64,000 bases of DNA from Diphasiastrum complanatum (lineage: Eukaryota; Streptophyta; Lycopodiopsida; Lycopodiales; Lycopodiaceae). The stretch is from assembly GCA_029204225.1 (NCBI GenBank), contig CM055097.1, forward strand, positions 46,994,617 to 47,058,616, read 5' to 3'. The position numbers and the translations under genes were made by a program. Of the stretch, positions 11,436 to 24,900 are shown in pieces. Every line of letters begins with the position of its first letter. The first letter of the stretch is position 1. The notes under the pieces are model-generated. The model made no database searches. It saw nothing but the letters and a program-made list of their open reading frames with translations, and had not been told where the DNA came from.

Positions 11436-12270
11436 TATTTATCAAATGGATATAAAACATATATTCTTCAATGGTGTCCTTAAGGAAGAGATTCACATAA
11501 CTTAACCTCAAGGTTTTGTGGTCAAGGACAATGAAGAATGTGTGCAAGCTCAAGAAAGCAGTACATGGCTTTACACAATTACTAAGAGCATGGTACTCTC
11601 ACATGTTGACTCTTTTCTCTTGAATCTTGGATTCTCACATAGTCAAAGTGATCTTAATCTTCACGTATTGCATAGAGATGGGGATATTAGTGTTCTTATT
11701 GTTTATGTGAAAGATCTTATCATAACTAGAGGCTATATAAAGTTTGTACAAAAAATAAAAAAAGGTTGTCACTAAAAGATAAAAGACCTTGGTGACTTGC
11801 ATTTCTATCTTGGCATTGGGATATGGAGGTATAAAGACATGTTATTTCTTACTCAGGCTAAAAATGTAGGTAGGCACAATGCTTGAGAAAGTTTACATGT
11901 ATCTACTCCTATGGAGCCTAATATGAAGCTGACTAGTCTTGTTGAAGAAGATAATGTGCATGGAGCTCTCTTTAGATAGATGGTTGGTTCATTATTCTAT
12001 CATACTGTCACACAACTTGACATTATTTATGTTGTTGGAGTCTTGAGCCAATTTATGTGTAGTTTATGAGGGTCACATTTGCATTGGGCTAAGAAGATTT
12101 GAGGTATTTTAAAGGTACTTTCAATCTTGGTTTGAAATTTGCTACTTCTAGCGATCTTACTCTTTATGGTTTTTGCGATGTTGATTGGGCTATCAACATA
12201 GAAGAAAGAAGGTCAATTTCTCAATTTGTGTTCATGCTTGGCACTTGCACTATTGTCACTATACTACTGT
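11436..12270 (+). pseudogene. Copia reverse transcriptase-RNase H fragment
   Basis: The fragment starts at the RT block YQMDIKHIFFNGVLKEEI, continues with a frame change into SHVDSFLLNLGFSHSQSDLN, and then IVYVKDLIIT (about 11698-11727), where copia elements have YVDD. The first of the two paired aspartates is replaced by Lys (codon AAA), so the active site is destroyed. It goes on to LGDLHFYLGIGIW, STPMEPNMKL and the RNase H start DWAINIEERRSIS with several stops. Both ends are truncated and no LTR is visible. Confidence 0.8.
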
Positions 12271-14993
12271 ATTGATGACAAAGCTTTATCATCTTCATGT
12301 GGATCTGTCACCAAAATATACTCCGCTCAGGACAAGAAATTCAAAGCAACCCAAATTGACAACTTTTGATATGGTTCGATACAGAGAGGAAAAGCTAAAG
12401 CATGTAGATTTATGGTCATCAGGAACATTGTATCCTGTTGATCCATGTTCATTGCAACATCTAGATTTTCATTCGGTGAGTCGGTTATCAATCTATATGT
12501 GTCATGGCAAAAATGGCCTTTTGGGTTACTGTGAGAATTTGATGCTCTATGGGAATGCACATTCAATGCAAAGAATACATTATTTGGAAGAGAAATCAAA
12601 AAAAATATCAAGGGAGTGCGAAGAAAAATCTACAAAGTTGAAAACTTGTTTGGATGAGAATGAGATGCAAAAGAAGGAGATCGCAAGGTTGAAATATTCT
12701 TTGCATCATTATGCAACTAGTAATGATGAGATAAAAATTGCATTTTAATCCATACGTATCTCATATTTGTCTCTTGTTAAAGATATGGATGTGCTCAATA
12801 GAAAGGTCCGAAGCAACAAGAGGAAAAGACTGGTAACCAAGGATATATGTGATCTATCATCCAGAGGAGGTCATAGAAAAAGATGAATCCGTGCATTCAA
12901 GTAAGTTATAGCTTATTTGGTATTAAATATTGCTTGAACTTTTTGATTCATCCATAATCACTAGTTTTATTATTTATTCATTTCAACTTTCTGTTGATCT
13001 GCTTATTATATTGTTGTGAATACTATGAGTGTCAAAATTTCCACTGACATTTTCATGAACATTATGTTTGCAATGCAGATCAGCATTGGTTGTTGAAGAC
13101 CATTTGGCCGATAAGATTTCGATTGGAAACTCACTATGCTCTATCTCGACTTCTAAATCTATGAAATCAATGTTAAACAATAACAAAATGAAAAAGATTA
13201 AGGCTTCAGTTACTGATAGCATTATGAATGAAGTTGGCAAAATATTAGACACTACATTGCTTCAGGGAGCATGTGACTTTTCTAACATTAGTAGAGAAGC
13301 ATATACAACAACGTTTAAGATGATAAAGGAGGCATTTGCACAGGTAAGTATTAAAAAGTTTCCAATCCCACAACCAATTCATCTTTAAAAAAAATAAAAA
13401 ATACATGTTAAACCAAGGTATGCAGACAGTAGTTGGTAATCCATATCATATGAATGAAGTGTATTGCTCAAAAGGAGAAAGTCTAGCATATAACAATTCC
13501 AACAATTTATTTATTGACATTAATCAGTTACTAACATTCATCATAAATTTTTACGGTATTACAAATGAGAATATCAATAACAAGTTGATACTTGTTCTCG
13601 AGTTAGATGAGTCTGAAATTATAAAAGGACAAAAAATGGAAAGAGTCAGTCTCACGATCATGAATGGAGCACTTTCAAATTTAGAAGACTCAAAGGCCTC
13701 AATTTCAGTGTTCAATCAGGAAATGATATCTGGTGGTTGGCAGCATTTCAGGTATAGTAGTTCCTTCACATAATCAATAGGATAATCATTTTAATATGGA
13801 TTTCATTTGGGAAATCTTCTCTGTGTTAATATTATGAGGCTAATCACGCTTTTGTATTCCCTTGTAGGTGATGAAAGAAGACCATGACATTTTCTCATGG
13901 ATATTTAATAGAACGTCATCTCCTGCCACCATAAAAAATCACATGGAGGGAGTTCCACTCAATATTCCTGGAATTGGCACTTTCAACATTGAATGACATT
14001 TAGCAAGAGATTTGAAGACAATAAAATGTATGTTCAATGTATCTCATGGCCCTAACTCTAAACACCCTTGTTTGTACTGCATGAAAACAACAAAAGACAT
14101 GACAAGGAGTACATGAATATCAAGAGATCGAGAAGATCCTAATTGAAAACCTGTACTACCGATTCCTCTTCAAAATGTTCATATCTGTACATTGCATGTG
14201 GAGGTGCGTATTATAGGAAAAATAATATATCTTCACATCTTGTTTGCATGGAATTCCGAGCCAGAGGCCTCTGCAAAGGAAGCTATTTTCAGATTAGAGG
14301 ATGTGTTGTCCAAAGCAGGGTTACATAAAGGCCACGTTAAAATTAAAAAAAAAAAAAAGACAAGCTATCAGGTAAAACAGGAAATATTCCATGCAAGCCG
14401 AGCATTGGAGGATCCAAAGCTCAAAGATTTTTATCAAATTATTCTAGCAAACAATCCAAGATTCAATACACGGTTTGGAAAGAAATTATTGCAGCAACTC
14501 AAGATTTCGAAGAAGAAGGTTCTACTCGTATACACAAAGTAGAAGCTTGGAAAAAAATAGACAACATGGTGAAATACTTGAGAAAAAATAAATTTTCAAA
14601 TACTAATGTACAAATGATACAAAAAACAACCAGTGAATTTGTGGATGCAATTCAAAGTGCATGGGGTGTTGATCATATAATACATTATATGGTAAGATTT
14701 CGATGTTACACTACGATAGACAAATATGTGCAATTAAATTAGATACTTTTGGTACTGATTTAGATTATGTTTTTATGAAATGCAGCACATATTACGACAT
14801 CATTCGACATTCTTTGCAAGAAATAGTGGAAGCCTTAGCATATGGTCATCACAAGGAATGTAAAAATCTCATTGGCAAGCAAGAGCGGCATTTCATAAAA
14901 GTACACAACATGGCGGGACTAGCACAAAAAACAGCTATATATTGCAACTTTTTCAATGGTTTTACAGAAGAAACCAAATTCGTCATAATATAA
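12271..14993 (+). pseudogene. Unidentified decayed multi-exon locus (plus strand)
   Basis: I do not recognise this family. Several open blocks follow each other on the plus strand: 12248-12748 (contains VDLSPKYTPLRTRN and then a Lys/Glu-rich coiled coil), 13068-13343, 13405-13751 (NNKLILVLELDESEIIK), 13868-14110 (GIGTFNIE, then HPCLYCMKTTKDM), 14192-14540 (TLHVEVRIIGKIIYLH; DPKLKDFYQIILANNP) and 14703-14993 (YYDIIRHSLQEIVEAL). Splice-like signals occur at block edges: acceptor TTTGCAATGCAG before 13080, donor CAG/GTAAGTA at 13344, donor CAG/GTATAG at 13752, acceptor CTTGTAG before 13868. In-frame stops and frame conflicts show decay. It lies convergently with the minus-strand locus at 15.1-18.4 kb. 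Possible explanations are a degraded host gene or a DNA transposon gene. Confidence 0.5.
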
Positions 14994-15109
14994 AATTGAT
15001 GGATTATAAAAAATTTCAAAAAACATGCAATTTATACAAGCCAATAGGCAATAGACACACAGTAAAATTTTGTATATTAAGAAAAAATATTTAAAAGTAC
15101 AATTCAGCA

Positions 15110-18100
15110 GTATCTACTCTGCTTCCGATACTTTCTCCAATGAAAGTTGCAACTTAGAATCATGCAACAATTTTCTTCTTTCGTATGGATCCAACAACTC
15201 ACAGTTTTCATGCTTACTCAGATCAATGTAAGCAGCATACAATGCAAAATGAGATGATCTGAGCATGGAATTCATTGGTCCATATCCTAAAATTTTAACC
15301 GCAATGGTTTTCTTTACAAAAATTATTTTATGCACCTTATTGAAATTATGTCCTCCAAGAAAATGAGACAATGCTTTGATTACCATAATCATAGTCTCAC
15401 CATGTTGATGAAACTTTGAATGGGCAACACTTATCTCATTCATTATTCTTGAAGAACTTCAGATAGTGCCCCAATGCATGATCTCTTGAAAATTCTCCAA
15501 CAGAAGATCTCTGCCCTCTTCGACAAAGGGCAAAATCATCAAGGAAAATTGTTTTCTGAAATGATAAAAAACAAAGTAAGCTCCAGTATATAATCTGACA
15601 TAACGAATTTGCTAGTACATGATAAGATACAAAAACTTACGCATTCGACTTTGTCTTCCCTGATTACTGTCTCTCCATCAATATTATGTCCACCTTTCAA
15701 TGTCAATATTGTTGGTGAATAGACAGTTGGTTGTGGAAAACCAAGTTGACTGTGGATTCTGAGAAACTCCTTCTCAGAAGGTAGATCAACATCTTTGTTG
15801 CGCATTTCCTTCACAACTCATTTCCTCCACAACCATTTTCAAGCAATCTTTTCCTGAATAAAACTTATCATTATGTACATCGTCAACAACAGGGAGAAGA
15901 TCATCAACATCAAAGTCAATTATATCCAAAAATTCATCAAGCTCTTTGCTCAAAATGCAAAGAGTCTCAGCTTCAGTGAAATAAAAAAGTTCCGATATTG
16001 TCAAAAAAGAATTATTATCTATATTATAAGTAGGCAAAGTGATTAAAGATTTATCAGAAGGAGAAAGGGTAGTGGGTGTTCTAGGGCCTATAAACGATGC
16101 CCTATTTCGAGCAAGATCAAAATCTAAAAAATCATCTAAATTAATGCTCGTATCAATAAAAAGAGTATCTATATCTACAATCTTCGACTTTTCAGACTTT
16201 GTACCACTGGAATAAGCAGCTTCAGAAGTGGAAGGGACAGCTTCCGAATCATCAGAAATATTTAACAAAAGAAAAAAAACAAATGCAGATTGAAAATCAA
16301 CAAATCTACATTTTTTATAATGAATTGGGCACTCATCTACAGACTTGAAATCATTATATAACTTGGTGAGCATTCTGTCAAGCTTAGCTTTATAGCTATG
16401 CTTGTTGAGTGCCACTAGGTCCTGATAATGAATCATGTCCCTATTCTGAGATCTGAATAATGGAGTACTGAGCAGAGACTTAAATCTGAGATATATCTTA
16501 GAAAATGCCTCCACACTAGGACCCTCAATAATAGAAGGAAGAATAAAAAGAAAAGAAAAAAAAAGATATGAAATATTCCAAATTATTACTAACACCAAAT
16601 TCATGAAAAAAAAAAAGCAAACTAGAATCAAAATTAGACATTTTAAACAAAAACTACAGATGTAAAATTCCAAATATCGCTCTCAGGCCCAAACTGCAGG
16701 TCAGACAAGAGCCTCAAGGCAATGTGCACTCAAAAGGGATATTAGAAATTAGGGTATCGGATCTGAGCGCGTGAACAAAGAGCAGACAAGAAACAAGATG
16801 TAAGACGCGCTTGAATGTAATACCGGACGAGGCAGTATTGGTTCCAGGCGCAAGTAAGTCAACGGAGGGTAATCAGTGCAAATGGCACGTTTGAAATCGA
16901 TATGGAATGCAATTTTCTATATTGATAAAAAGACATGATGATTGGCATGTATTTGCTGATAGTGAATCTCAGTGTTTTTCCATAAGTTGGATTGTCCGCC
17001 AATATCTCTGCATTTGATCTCGAGCTCATGTCTTTTACGTACCTGCATAAAACTAATACAAAGTGAGTTACAATTAGTACAGAGATTGTATCAGAAAGTT
17101 TTGATTGAAACTAATCATAAAAGATCGAGTGTTTACAGTTACTTACGAGTTTACCATTGAAAATAAATCTTAAGTATGAAAGTACATCATCTTGTAGGAG
17201 CGATAGTTCCCGCCTGATGTAATTTAGACTCCAATCTTCTTCCACCTCAACACATGTCAAAACGGCATCATTCAATATTTTTTCATTTTGAATGCCCACT
17301 GGCTTCCAAGTTTTGATCGAGTGGCACCCATTTACCTTTATTAATTTTCAAACTTTGATAATGGAAGCATAATCTCAACATTTGTTTTTCAATTTGATAA
17401 CGGAAGCACATGGAAGACATTTTAATTCTGTATTCTATTTCTCCATATGATCTTTTGTTCCCGCCTTCATCCATAAGTTCAGATTATAAACTATTCGATA
17501 AATTTTTGCATACAAACATCGTTGGGGTTTTCTGCACATTGACACTTGAAAAGAAATCCACAAATATATTCAAGGATATAAACCAACTCAATCTGACTAT
17601 TTTTGATCCCGTGCTCATTTTTAATGAATTTTTTATATTATTATATATCTTGCAACAAAATGATTATGATCTGGTGCAATCCATTCATGGCTTTCAAAAC
17701 TAGGTAATGGAATTGGTACTATTTGTCCAAAATTTTCTTTTGTATCAAGAATGTACATTGATTCATAAAAAAAGATCCCACTATCAGCTAGATCTTTTGC
17801 AGTTCTACCTCAATATTGCAGCTGTCCAATATCAGTGTCAATAACATCTAACACACCTGCTAAAGATCCACTCAGCTCATGATTCATTTATGTTGGATGG
17901 ATATAAATCTGCAAGAGAAAAATGATCAGATTGGCAAGTTTACTACTAGATATTTATGAATGACAAAAATCTAAGTATAAAAAATATCAATACTCACAAC
18001 TGTTTTTTTTTGTGATCTTGACGGTTGAATCCTTGCACATTTATCTCTGAATGCATATATACATGTTGGACTAGAATTTCAAAAATAGATTTTCCTCTTG

Positions 18101-18421
18101 ATGATGTTCTGAAATCCAAAATTCTGGCCTTCTAATAAGATGGAAATGATAGTTTTGACCTTTTGCTTTTTCGAAATGCTCCTCTTGATGATGGATGCAT
18201 CAAAACCCAAGAGTTTTTTGAATGTTTTCTTGGCACTCATAATCCATTATCATCTTTCTTGTTGAATAGAAGCACAGAGTCGATTGAGGAGCACGGCTTC
18301 CTTGATGGCGCCATTCGTAATGTGCATGCAAAAATCTGAAACACTGAACTATGAATCTGAAAATTTGTGTAGACAGAACGCCATGAGTCTGAGAAAATGT
18401 GTTGGCGTAAATTTGAAACAC
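15110..18421 (-). pseudogene. Unidentified decayed multi-exon locus (minus strand)
   Basis: I do not recognise this family. Coding-like blocks can be read from right to left: about 18421-18010 (GFDASIIKRSISKKQK), 17920-17110 (ADSGIFFYESMYILDTKEN; EKILNDAVLTCVEVEEDWSL), 17055-16740 (KRHELEIKCRDIGGQSNLW), 16540-15640 (acidic, Ser/Thr/Asp-rich linker with DIDTLFIDTSINLDDFLDFD) and 15560-15114 (IFLDDFALCRRGQRSS; NQ-rich end). Good splice signals separate the blocks: donor GTGAGTAT with acceptor TCTCTTGCAG near 17995/17912, donor GTAAGTAA with acceptor TTTATGCAG near 17146/17048, and donor GTAAGTTT with acceptor TTATCATTTCAG near 15641/15558. The last intron joins two blocks in the same phase. A few stops and frameshifts are present. 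Function unknown. Confidence 0.5.
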
Positions 18422-18429
18422 TGATCTAC

Positions 18430-19307
18430 GAATTAACTCTGGTTAACCCTGTTAACCATGATTTGACAATGCATATACATTAATGGTAAATTGATTTTCT
18501 CATCTCAACCATCTGTCATATTCATTTTCAATATTTTTGGGTCTCTTCGGGCAGTGATGAGCTGGAAGGGCAGGCCTCATCAACCAATAGCATTTCCACA
18601 TGCTGCCCGACGAAACAACAATATATTTTAAAAGTTTTTATTTTATTTATATTTGGAAAATTCTACGTTACGTAGAACCCCGATTTCAAGGTTTCAATTG
18701 GTCCACATGGCAACGAAAATAAGAAAAAAAAATAAAAAAGCATCTTTTTCAAAGGTCCTCTTCGGGCTCTAAGTTTCTCTAATGCTTGAGTTTAGAATAC
18801 ACATGGTTGGAAGTTTCTTAGGAGCTCTCTAAACCACCCTACTATCATTGTACTTACCCCAATTTTGAACTAGGAAGAATGTATAGATTGTAAACGCAAG
18901 ATTTGATGTTCTTCTGTGGTGATTGGTACCTTTGTCACTACTGGGTTCTTTATATTTCTACTTATTTTCAATGATGGTGGTACGTAGTCACATGGTGTTG
19001 GATGTATTGGATGGTCGCTAGTCTAGGTGATAAGATCTACTATTAGCAGACTCCCATTCTCAACAATACTTGGAAATATTTTGTTCAAAATGGTTTGCTT
19101 TTTGGGAGAGGGAAAGTGTGTGTGTGACATAAATGGAAGACTTTATGACAAATATAATACATGAATATCATGATGGGCACTAGTGCTAGTCATTTTAGTA
19201 TATAAATGACACATGACTTTATTATAACATAAATTGTTGGCCAAAAATGAAAAGTCACGTGGAGGCCCATATGCTAAAAATGTGATACTATGATCGATGA
19301 GAGGGGT
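18430..19307. other. No gene recognised
   Basis: This AT-rich stretch holds no frame with a recognisable motif and no clear repeat. Confidence 0.4.
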
Positions 19308-19860
19308 CACAATACCATATGGCTAGTTGTTGATAGGCTAATCAAAATGGTTCAGTTTATTCCTGCCAAATTGATCGTCAAGGCCTATGAGCTTGCTCTT
19401 TTGTTTTTGTGTTTGTGTGTGTGTGAAAAAGTTGTTTAAGCTATATGGGTTCTTAAATAGTATTATTTGAGTTTAAAATATTTGTTCATTGTGAAGTTTT
19501 GGCCGTCGATTACTGAAGAATTGGAAATGACACTTAGCCTTGATTCAATAGATCATCCACAATACGATGGGTAGACAAAATGCATCAATAGGCCTCTTGA
19601 AGGTATGTTAAGAGCATATGTTTTCCAGATAAAGTCGCATTGAGAAAAATACCTCTCAATGGTTACGTTTGCGTATAATAGTGCGAAGCACTCTACCACC
19701 AAATCTAATCCTTTTATGCTAAAGTTTCTCATGATGGCGCATGTTGCAACCATTTTGCTATCAAATATGCACGAAATGTTGCGGGTTGTTAAGGATAGCA
19801 ATATAAGAATGGTCCATACCAAGGGATAGTTTCATGCCAATCTAGACTATAGATGGGTGG
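19308..19860 (+). pseudogene. Ty3/gypsy (chromovirus-like) integrase fragment
   Basis: Plus-strand codons 19311-19420 read IWLVVDRLIKMVQFIPAKL followed by AYELALLF, matching the integrase core block that normally reads I-W-V-V-V-D-R-L-T-K with F-x-P. After a gap, 19500-19625 gives HPQYDG and LEGMLRAYV, corresponding to the block around the catalytic Glu, and 19650-19720 gives YLSMVTFAYNSAKHSTTKSN, the following conserved block. Stops and indels are scattered through it. It is a small truncated relic with no LTRs. Confidence 0.75.
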
Positions 19861-20441
19861 TTAGTAAGCTTACCTTATAATTACGAGTATCAATTTAGTG
19901 CAATCATGCCCCCTCCTCTATTAGGGAGTCTTCACATTTAAATTCCTCACCCATGGAAGGTGATGTCTTTCCATGAAACCATGTGCCCCCCCCCTCAACT
20001 TGTCCTGTGTTGGGGGCCATGAGCGTTTATGTTGTATCAACCTCTCACTAACATGGATTGCTCCCGCCCCTTTCACTCTGGGAGAGAGCATTGTGACTTG
20101 CTCTACGCAATCGATGTGGTTGCCCTGTTCACTTATCCAGAGCATCATTGTGATTTACTCCACCCAATCGCGACTTGGCACTTTCCAGTGGGCTCATCAA
20201 CTTTGGCATTATCCTGACAATAATACATCGTCCCGCTTCTTTCACACGTTTATGTCACAATTTTACATGGAATGCCTCGATGCAACAACCCATCACGATT
20301 TCGTCTCCCCCTCGCCCATGGAGATGATTACTTCCATCACGGCTCTTACAAGTGAGAATACATGACAAGCTACACATAACTTTGGGCTCCATGTCCATAT
20401 TTGTCTTAAGGGCTACTTATTATTATTAATAAACTTAGAGA
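19861..20441. promoter_or_regulatory. Region upstream of the actin gene
   Basis: This stretch precedes the proposed untranslated first exon of the actin gene and should contain its promoter. I cannot assign a TATA box or start site with confidence. Open frames here (such as 19973-20365) have no recognisable motif. Confidence 0.35.
19986..19994. repeat. C homopolymer (9 bp)
   Basis: A run of nine C residues with no other associated structure. Confidence 0.85.
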
Positions 20442-20493
20442 GGGGGGGGGGGGTTGGCCAGGTCCATCCAGCTCACAAAAAAAAAAAAAAAAA
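20442..20493. repeat. G12 and A17 homopolymer pair near the actin leader
   Basis: A run of 12 G (20442-20453) is followed 23 bp later by a run of 17 A (20477-20493). A purine-rich GA tract then continues to about 20545. Such tracts close to a promoter can exclude nucleosomes, but no function is shown here. Confidence 0.8.
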
Positions 20494-20545
20494 GAGAGAA
20501 GAGAGAAAAAGGGAAAAAGAGAAACAAAGGAAAGAGAAGCAAAAG

Positions 20546-20653
20546 CCATAGCGAGCCGCTTGCCTTTTCTTTCAGCGCTTTTCCCTCACGATCCGGATCG
20601 AGGCCGATCTTTGCAAAATCTCTTCGCTTCTTTTCAAATCCAGCAGATTCCCG
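20546..20653 (+). other. Probable untranslated first exon of the actin gene
   Basis: Plant actin genes commonly have an untranslated leader exon and a long leader intron just before the ATG. This GC-richer, C/T-rich block ends in CCCG followed by a strong donor GTGAGTTT (GT at 20654). The matching acceptor is GCACGTATAG at 22601-22610, ten bases before the actin ATG, or the CAG at 22589-22591. The transcription start is not determined. Confidence 0.55.
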
Positions 20654-22610
20654 GTGAGTTTGTCATTTTTGTAATATCTTTTGATGGTTCAATCGATTGT
20701 GATTTTGGTTTTTTGATGGATCTTGCTCTGGATCTGGTCAATTGTAGATGTTTTACATTCATATGGTCGGTGATTAGGCGGAATTTATATATGTGATATC
20801 AGAGATCCACAGCAATAATTGCAACGTTTATTATGAAGATTATTAAGGTGCGAAGTAATTATTGGTGTGGATCGAATTGGAGATGATTTTATATCTTCCA
20901 TAACAGATCCACAGCAATAACTGCAACAATTGCTATTATGGTTATCAAGATGAACAACAAATCATGGTTTTGGATCGAATTGTAGGTGATCTTATATCTG
21001 CGATAACAGATCCACAGCAATAATGGCAAGAATCATTATCAAGGTTATCAAGATGAACAATAAACTGCTGGTTTGGATCGAATTGTTGGTGATTTCATAA
21101 CAGATCCACAGAAATAATTGGAACAATCAATATCAAGGCTATGAAGATGAATAATCAATTTGTCTGGATCTACGAACAGATCCACGCCAATAATTTATAT
21201 TACTGTTGGAGATTGGGCGGATTTCATATCTGCGATGAGTTTGGGTCTAGTTTTGGTGTCAGATCTCGATCACATTCATCCGTGACCTGATTTGCTTGAA
21301 CGTTATGACGTCTGAATTGCTTATAAACAACTTTACTGAGTCATTATTTTCGCACTATATGCGCAGCATTAGTAGGGGTTAGTAGATTCAGTCTCCGTTC
21401 TTTGTGTGTTTCCAATTGCGGTGCCCCTGTTTTGGTCCTTATTTGTAAACAGATCTTTGTGTTTTGCGTCAATTATTACATGGCTCGATATGATAATCTG
21501 CACCTTGTGTATCATAATTATTTTGTTTTCGTTTTGCCATTTGTACTTGGAATGACTATGGATGTTCCAAATCAATTCTTTCTCTTTGAAATTGCTCCTC
21601 GTGATCCATTGAAACCAGGGGAACGTTGCAGATTAGATGAATTTCAAAAGGAATTTTTAGTTTCGTACGACTTTTGCTCAGTGTACTGTTAGATGCAAGA
21701 AAGCTCATATTATACATCCTCTGCATATGGTAGATTTGACATCATTTGAGCACTCTGTTATCATGCATTTGTGTGCGTTGTGATTGTCTTTATTCTTGAG
21801 CTTGATCAATTTTATGAAAGAGTTAAGAAGGAATCAAACCATGAAAGAAGCCCGCAAGATATTACCATATCTGCTGCCCGTTCGTTCTCTATTTTGTGAT
21901 TGTGGTATAGCTCGAAGTTGGAACCAATCCCCTGCTTCTTCATGACTTATTGAAACTTTTGGAGTCAGCTAGTTAGATCTATTATGGTCTCCCCTCAAAC
22001 AAAGATCTGGCATCTTTCAATAGTTTCACATTTCACCGAATCAAAGATTCGATCAGGAATGAATCACAATTCGAAATTCCTAGCGACTTAAGTTGGAAAG
22101 AAGTGGGAGGGAGGCATTTCAGTTGTCTGAATTGCACGAAATTGGACATAGTATGAGAGCGAAAAAGTCTTCTATTTTCTTACGTTGAATGCAAAAGAAT
22201 GCTCTCTCTTTTTCCTGCCGGTTCAAGTCGGCAGGTTCCAATTCTGAATTCAATCAGTTTGTCTGATTCAATATTCTGAATCCAGTGGAAATTTTAATCT
22301 TTCAAGCAACCCAAATCCTACTCTGATTTCTCTGAAAGACTTTATATGCTGCCTTAGTCTTCGAGTATTATGTAATGTTTGCAAGGAATTTTTATATAAA
22401 GTTATTTTCAGTTTGACTTAAAGACAGTATGGACGTTATCTACTTCTATCATTGAAGATCAGTAAGACTTTAATAGATCAGCAAAAGCTCATGAGGTTTC
22501 CTCCTAATTTTTTCAAGTGGAATTTTCAGGGGTTGCTAGTAACTGGTTGGGGTCCAGTCTTTTGCATTCAATTCTGAATTTCGGCAAACAGGTCTAGACT
22601 GCACGTATAG
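20654..22610 (+). other. Leader intron of the actin gene
   Basis: This intron of about 1.96 kb runs from donor GTGAGTTT to acceptor CGTATAG upstream of the actin start codon. It is T-rich, as plant introns are, and carries a tandem repeat (20803-21190). In other plant actin genes the leader intron strengthens expression; that role is inferred here by family analogy. Confidence 0.55.
20803..21190 (+). repeat. Five-copy minisatellite of about 100 bp in the actin leader intron
   Basis: The word AGATCCACAGCAATAA, or a close variant, starts at 20803, 20905, 21008, 21102 and 21178, so the spacing is 102, 103, 94 and 76 bp. The units also share GTTATCAAGATGAACAA and TGGATCGAATTG words. Copies differ by substitutions and small deletions, so the array is not recent. 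Confidence 0.85.
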
Positions 22611-22619
22611 TTGCCAACA

Positions 22620-24544
<1,925 letters not shown>

Positions 24545-24900
24545 TGTGATGGAGTTTCTATACCTTACTTGTGATACACTCAAATTTTTTGTCTCTAAAG
24601 TCTCTTGTAGTTGGACTACAGCCAATTCTTGTGAGTGACGGGTTTGAAGACGAGCTGTTTGTTGAAGAAACGCTAACTCAGTCAGCTATCACTCTTCAAA
24701 TCAGTCGTCGGTTCCATATGATCAACCCTCAGATCATGATCAACTTCTTAGAATTTTCTCACCTTCATTGGTTCTAGCACATGCCGAAGCACAAAAAAAG
24801 AAAAAAAGCTTTTTTGCTGGATAATCATTACTATGAGTAGTGAATACATTGTGTATGTAATTTGCATAAAAGTATATTTAGCTGTGTTTTGTTTCATATT
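24545..24900 (+). other. Actin 3' untranslated and downstream region
   Basis: This follows the actin stop codon and is AT-rich. Its sequence, including the CCGAAGCACAAAAAAAG region and the TTTGCATAAAAGTA end near 24875, recurs downstream of the actin pseudogene at 53590-53905. A definite polyadenylation signal was not chosen. Confidence 0.55.

Noticed and set aside
19553-19822. Minus-strand open frame of 89 codons
   Set aside because: It is the antisense of the gypsy integrase relic, which reads correctly on the plus strand.
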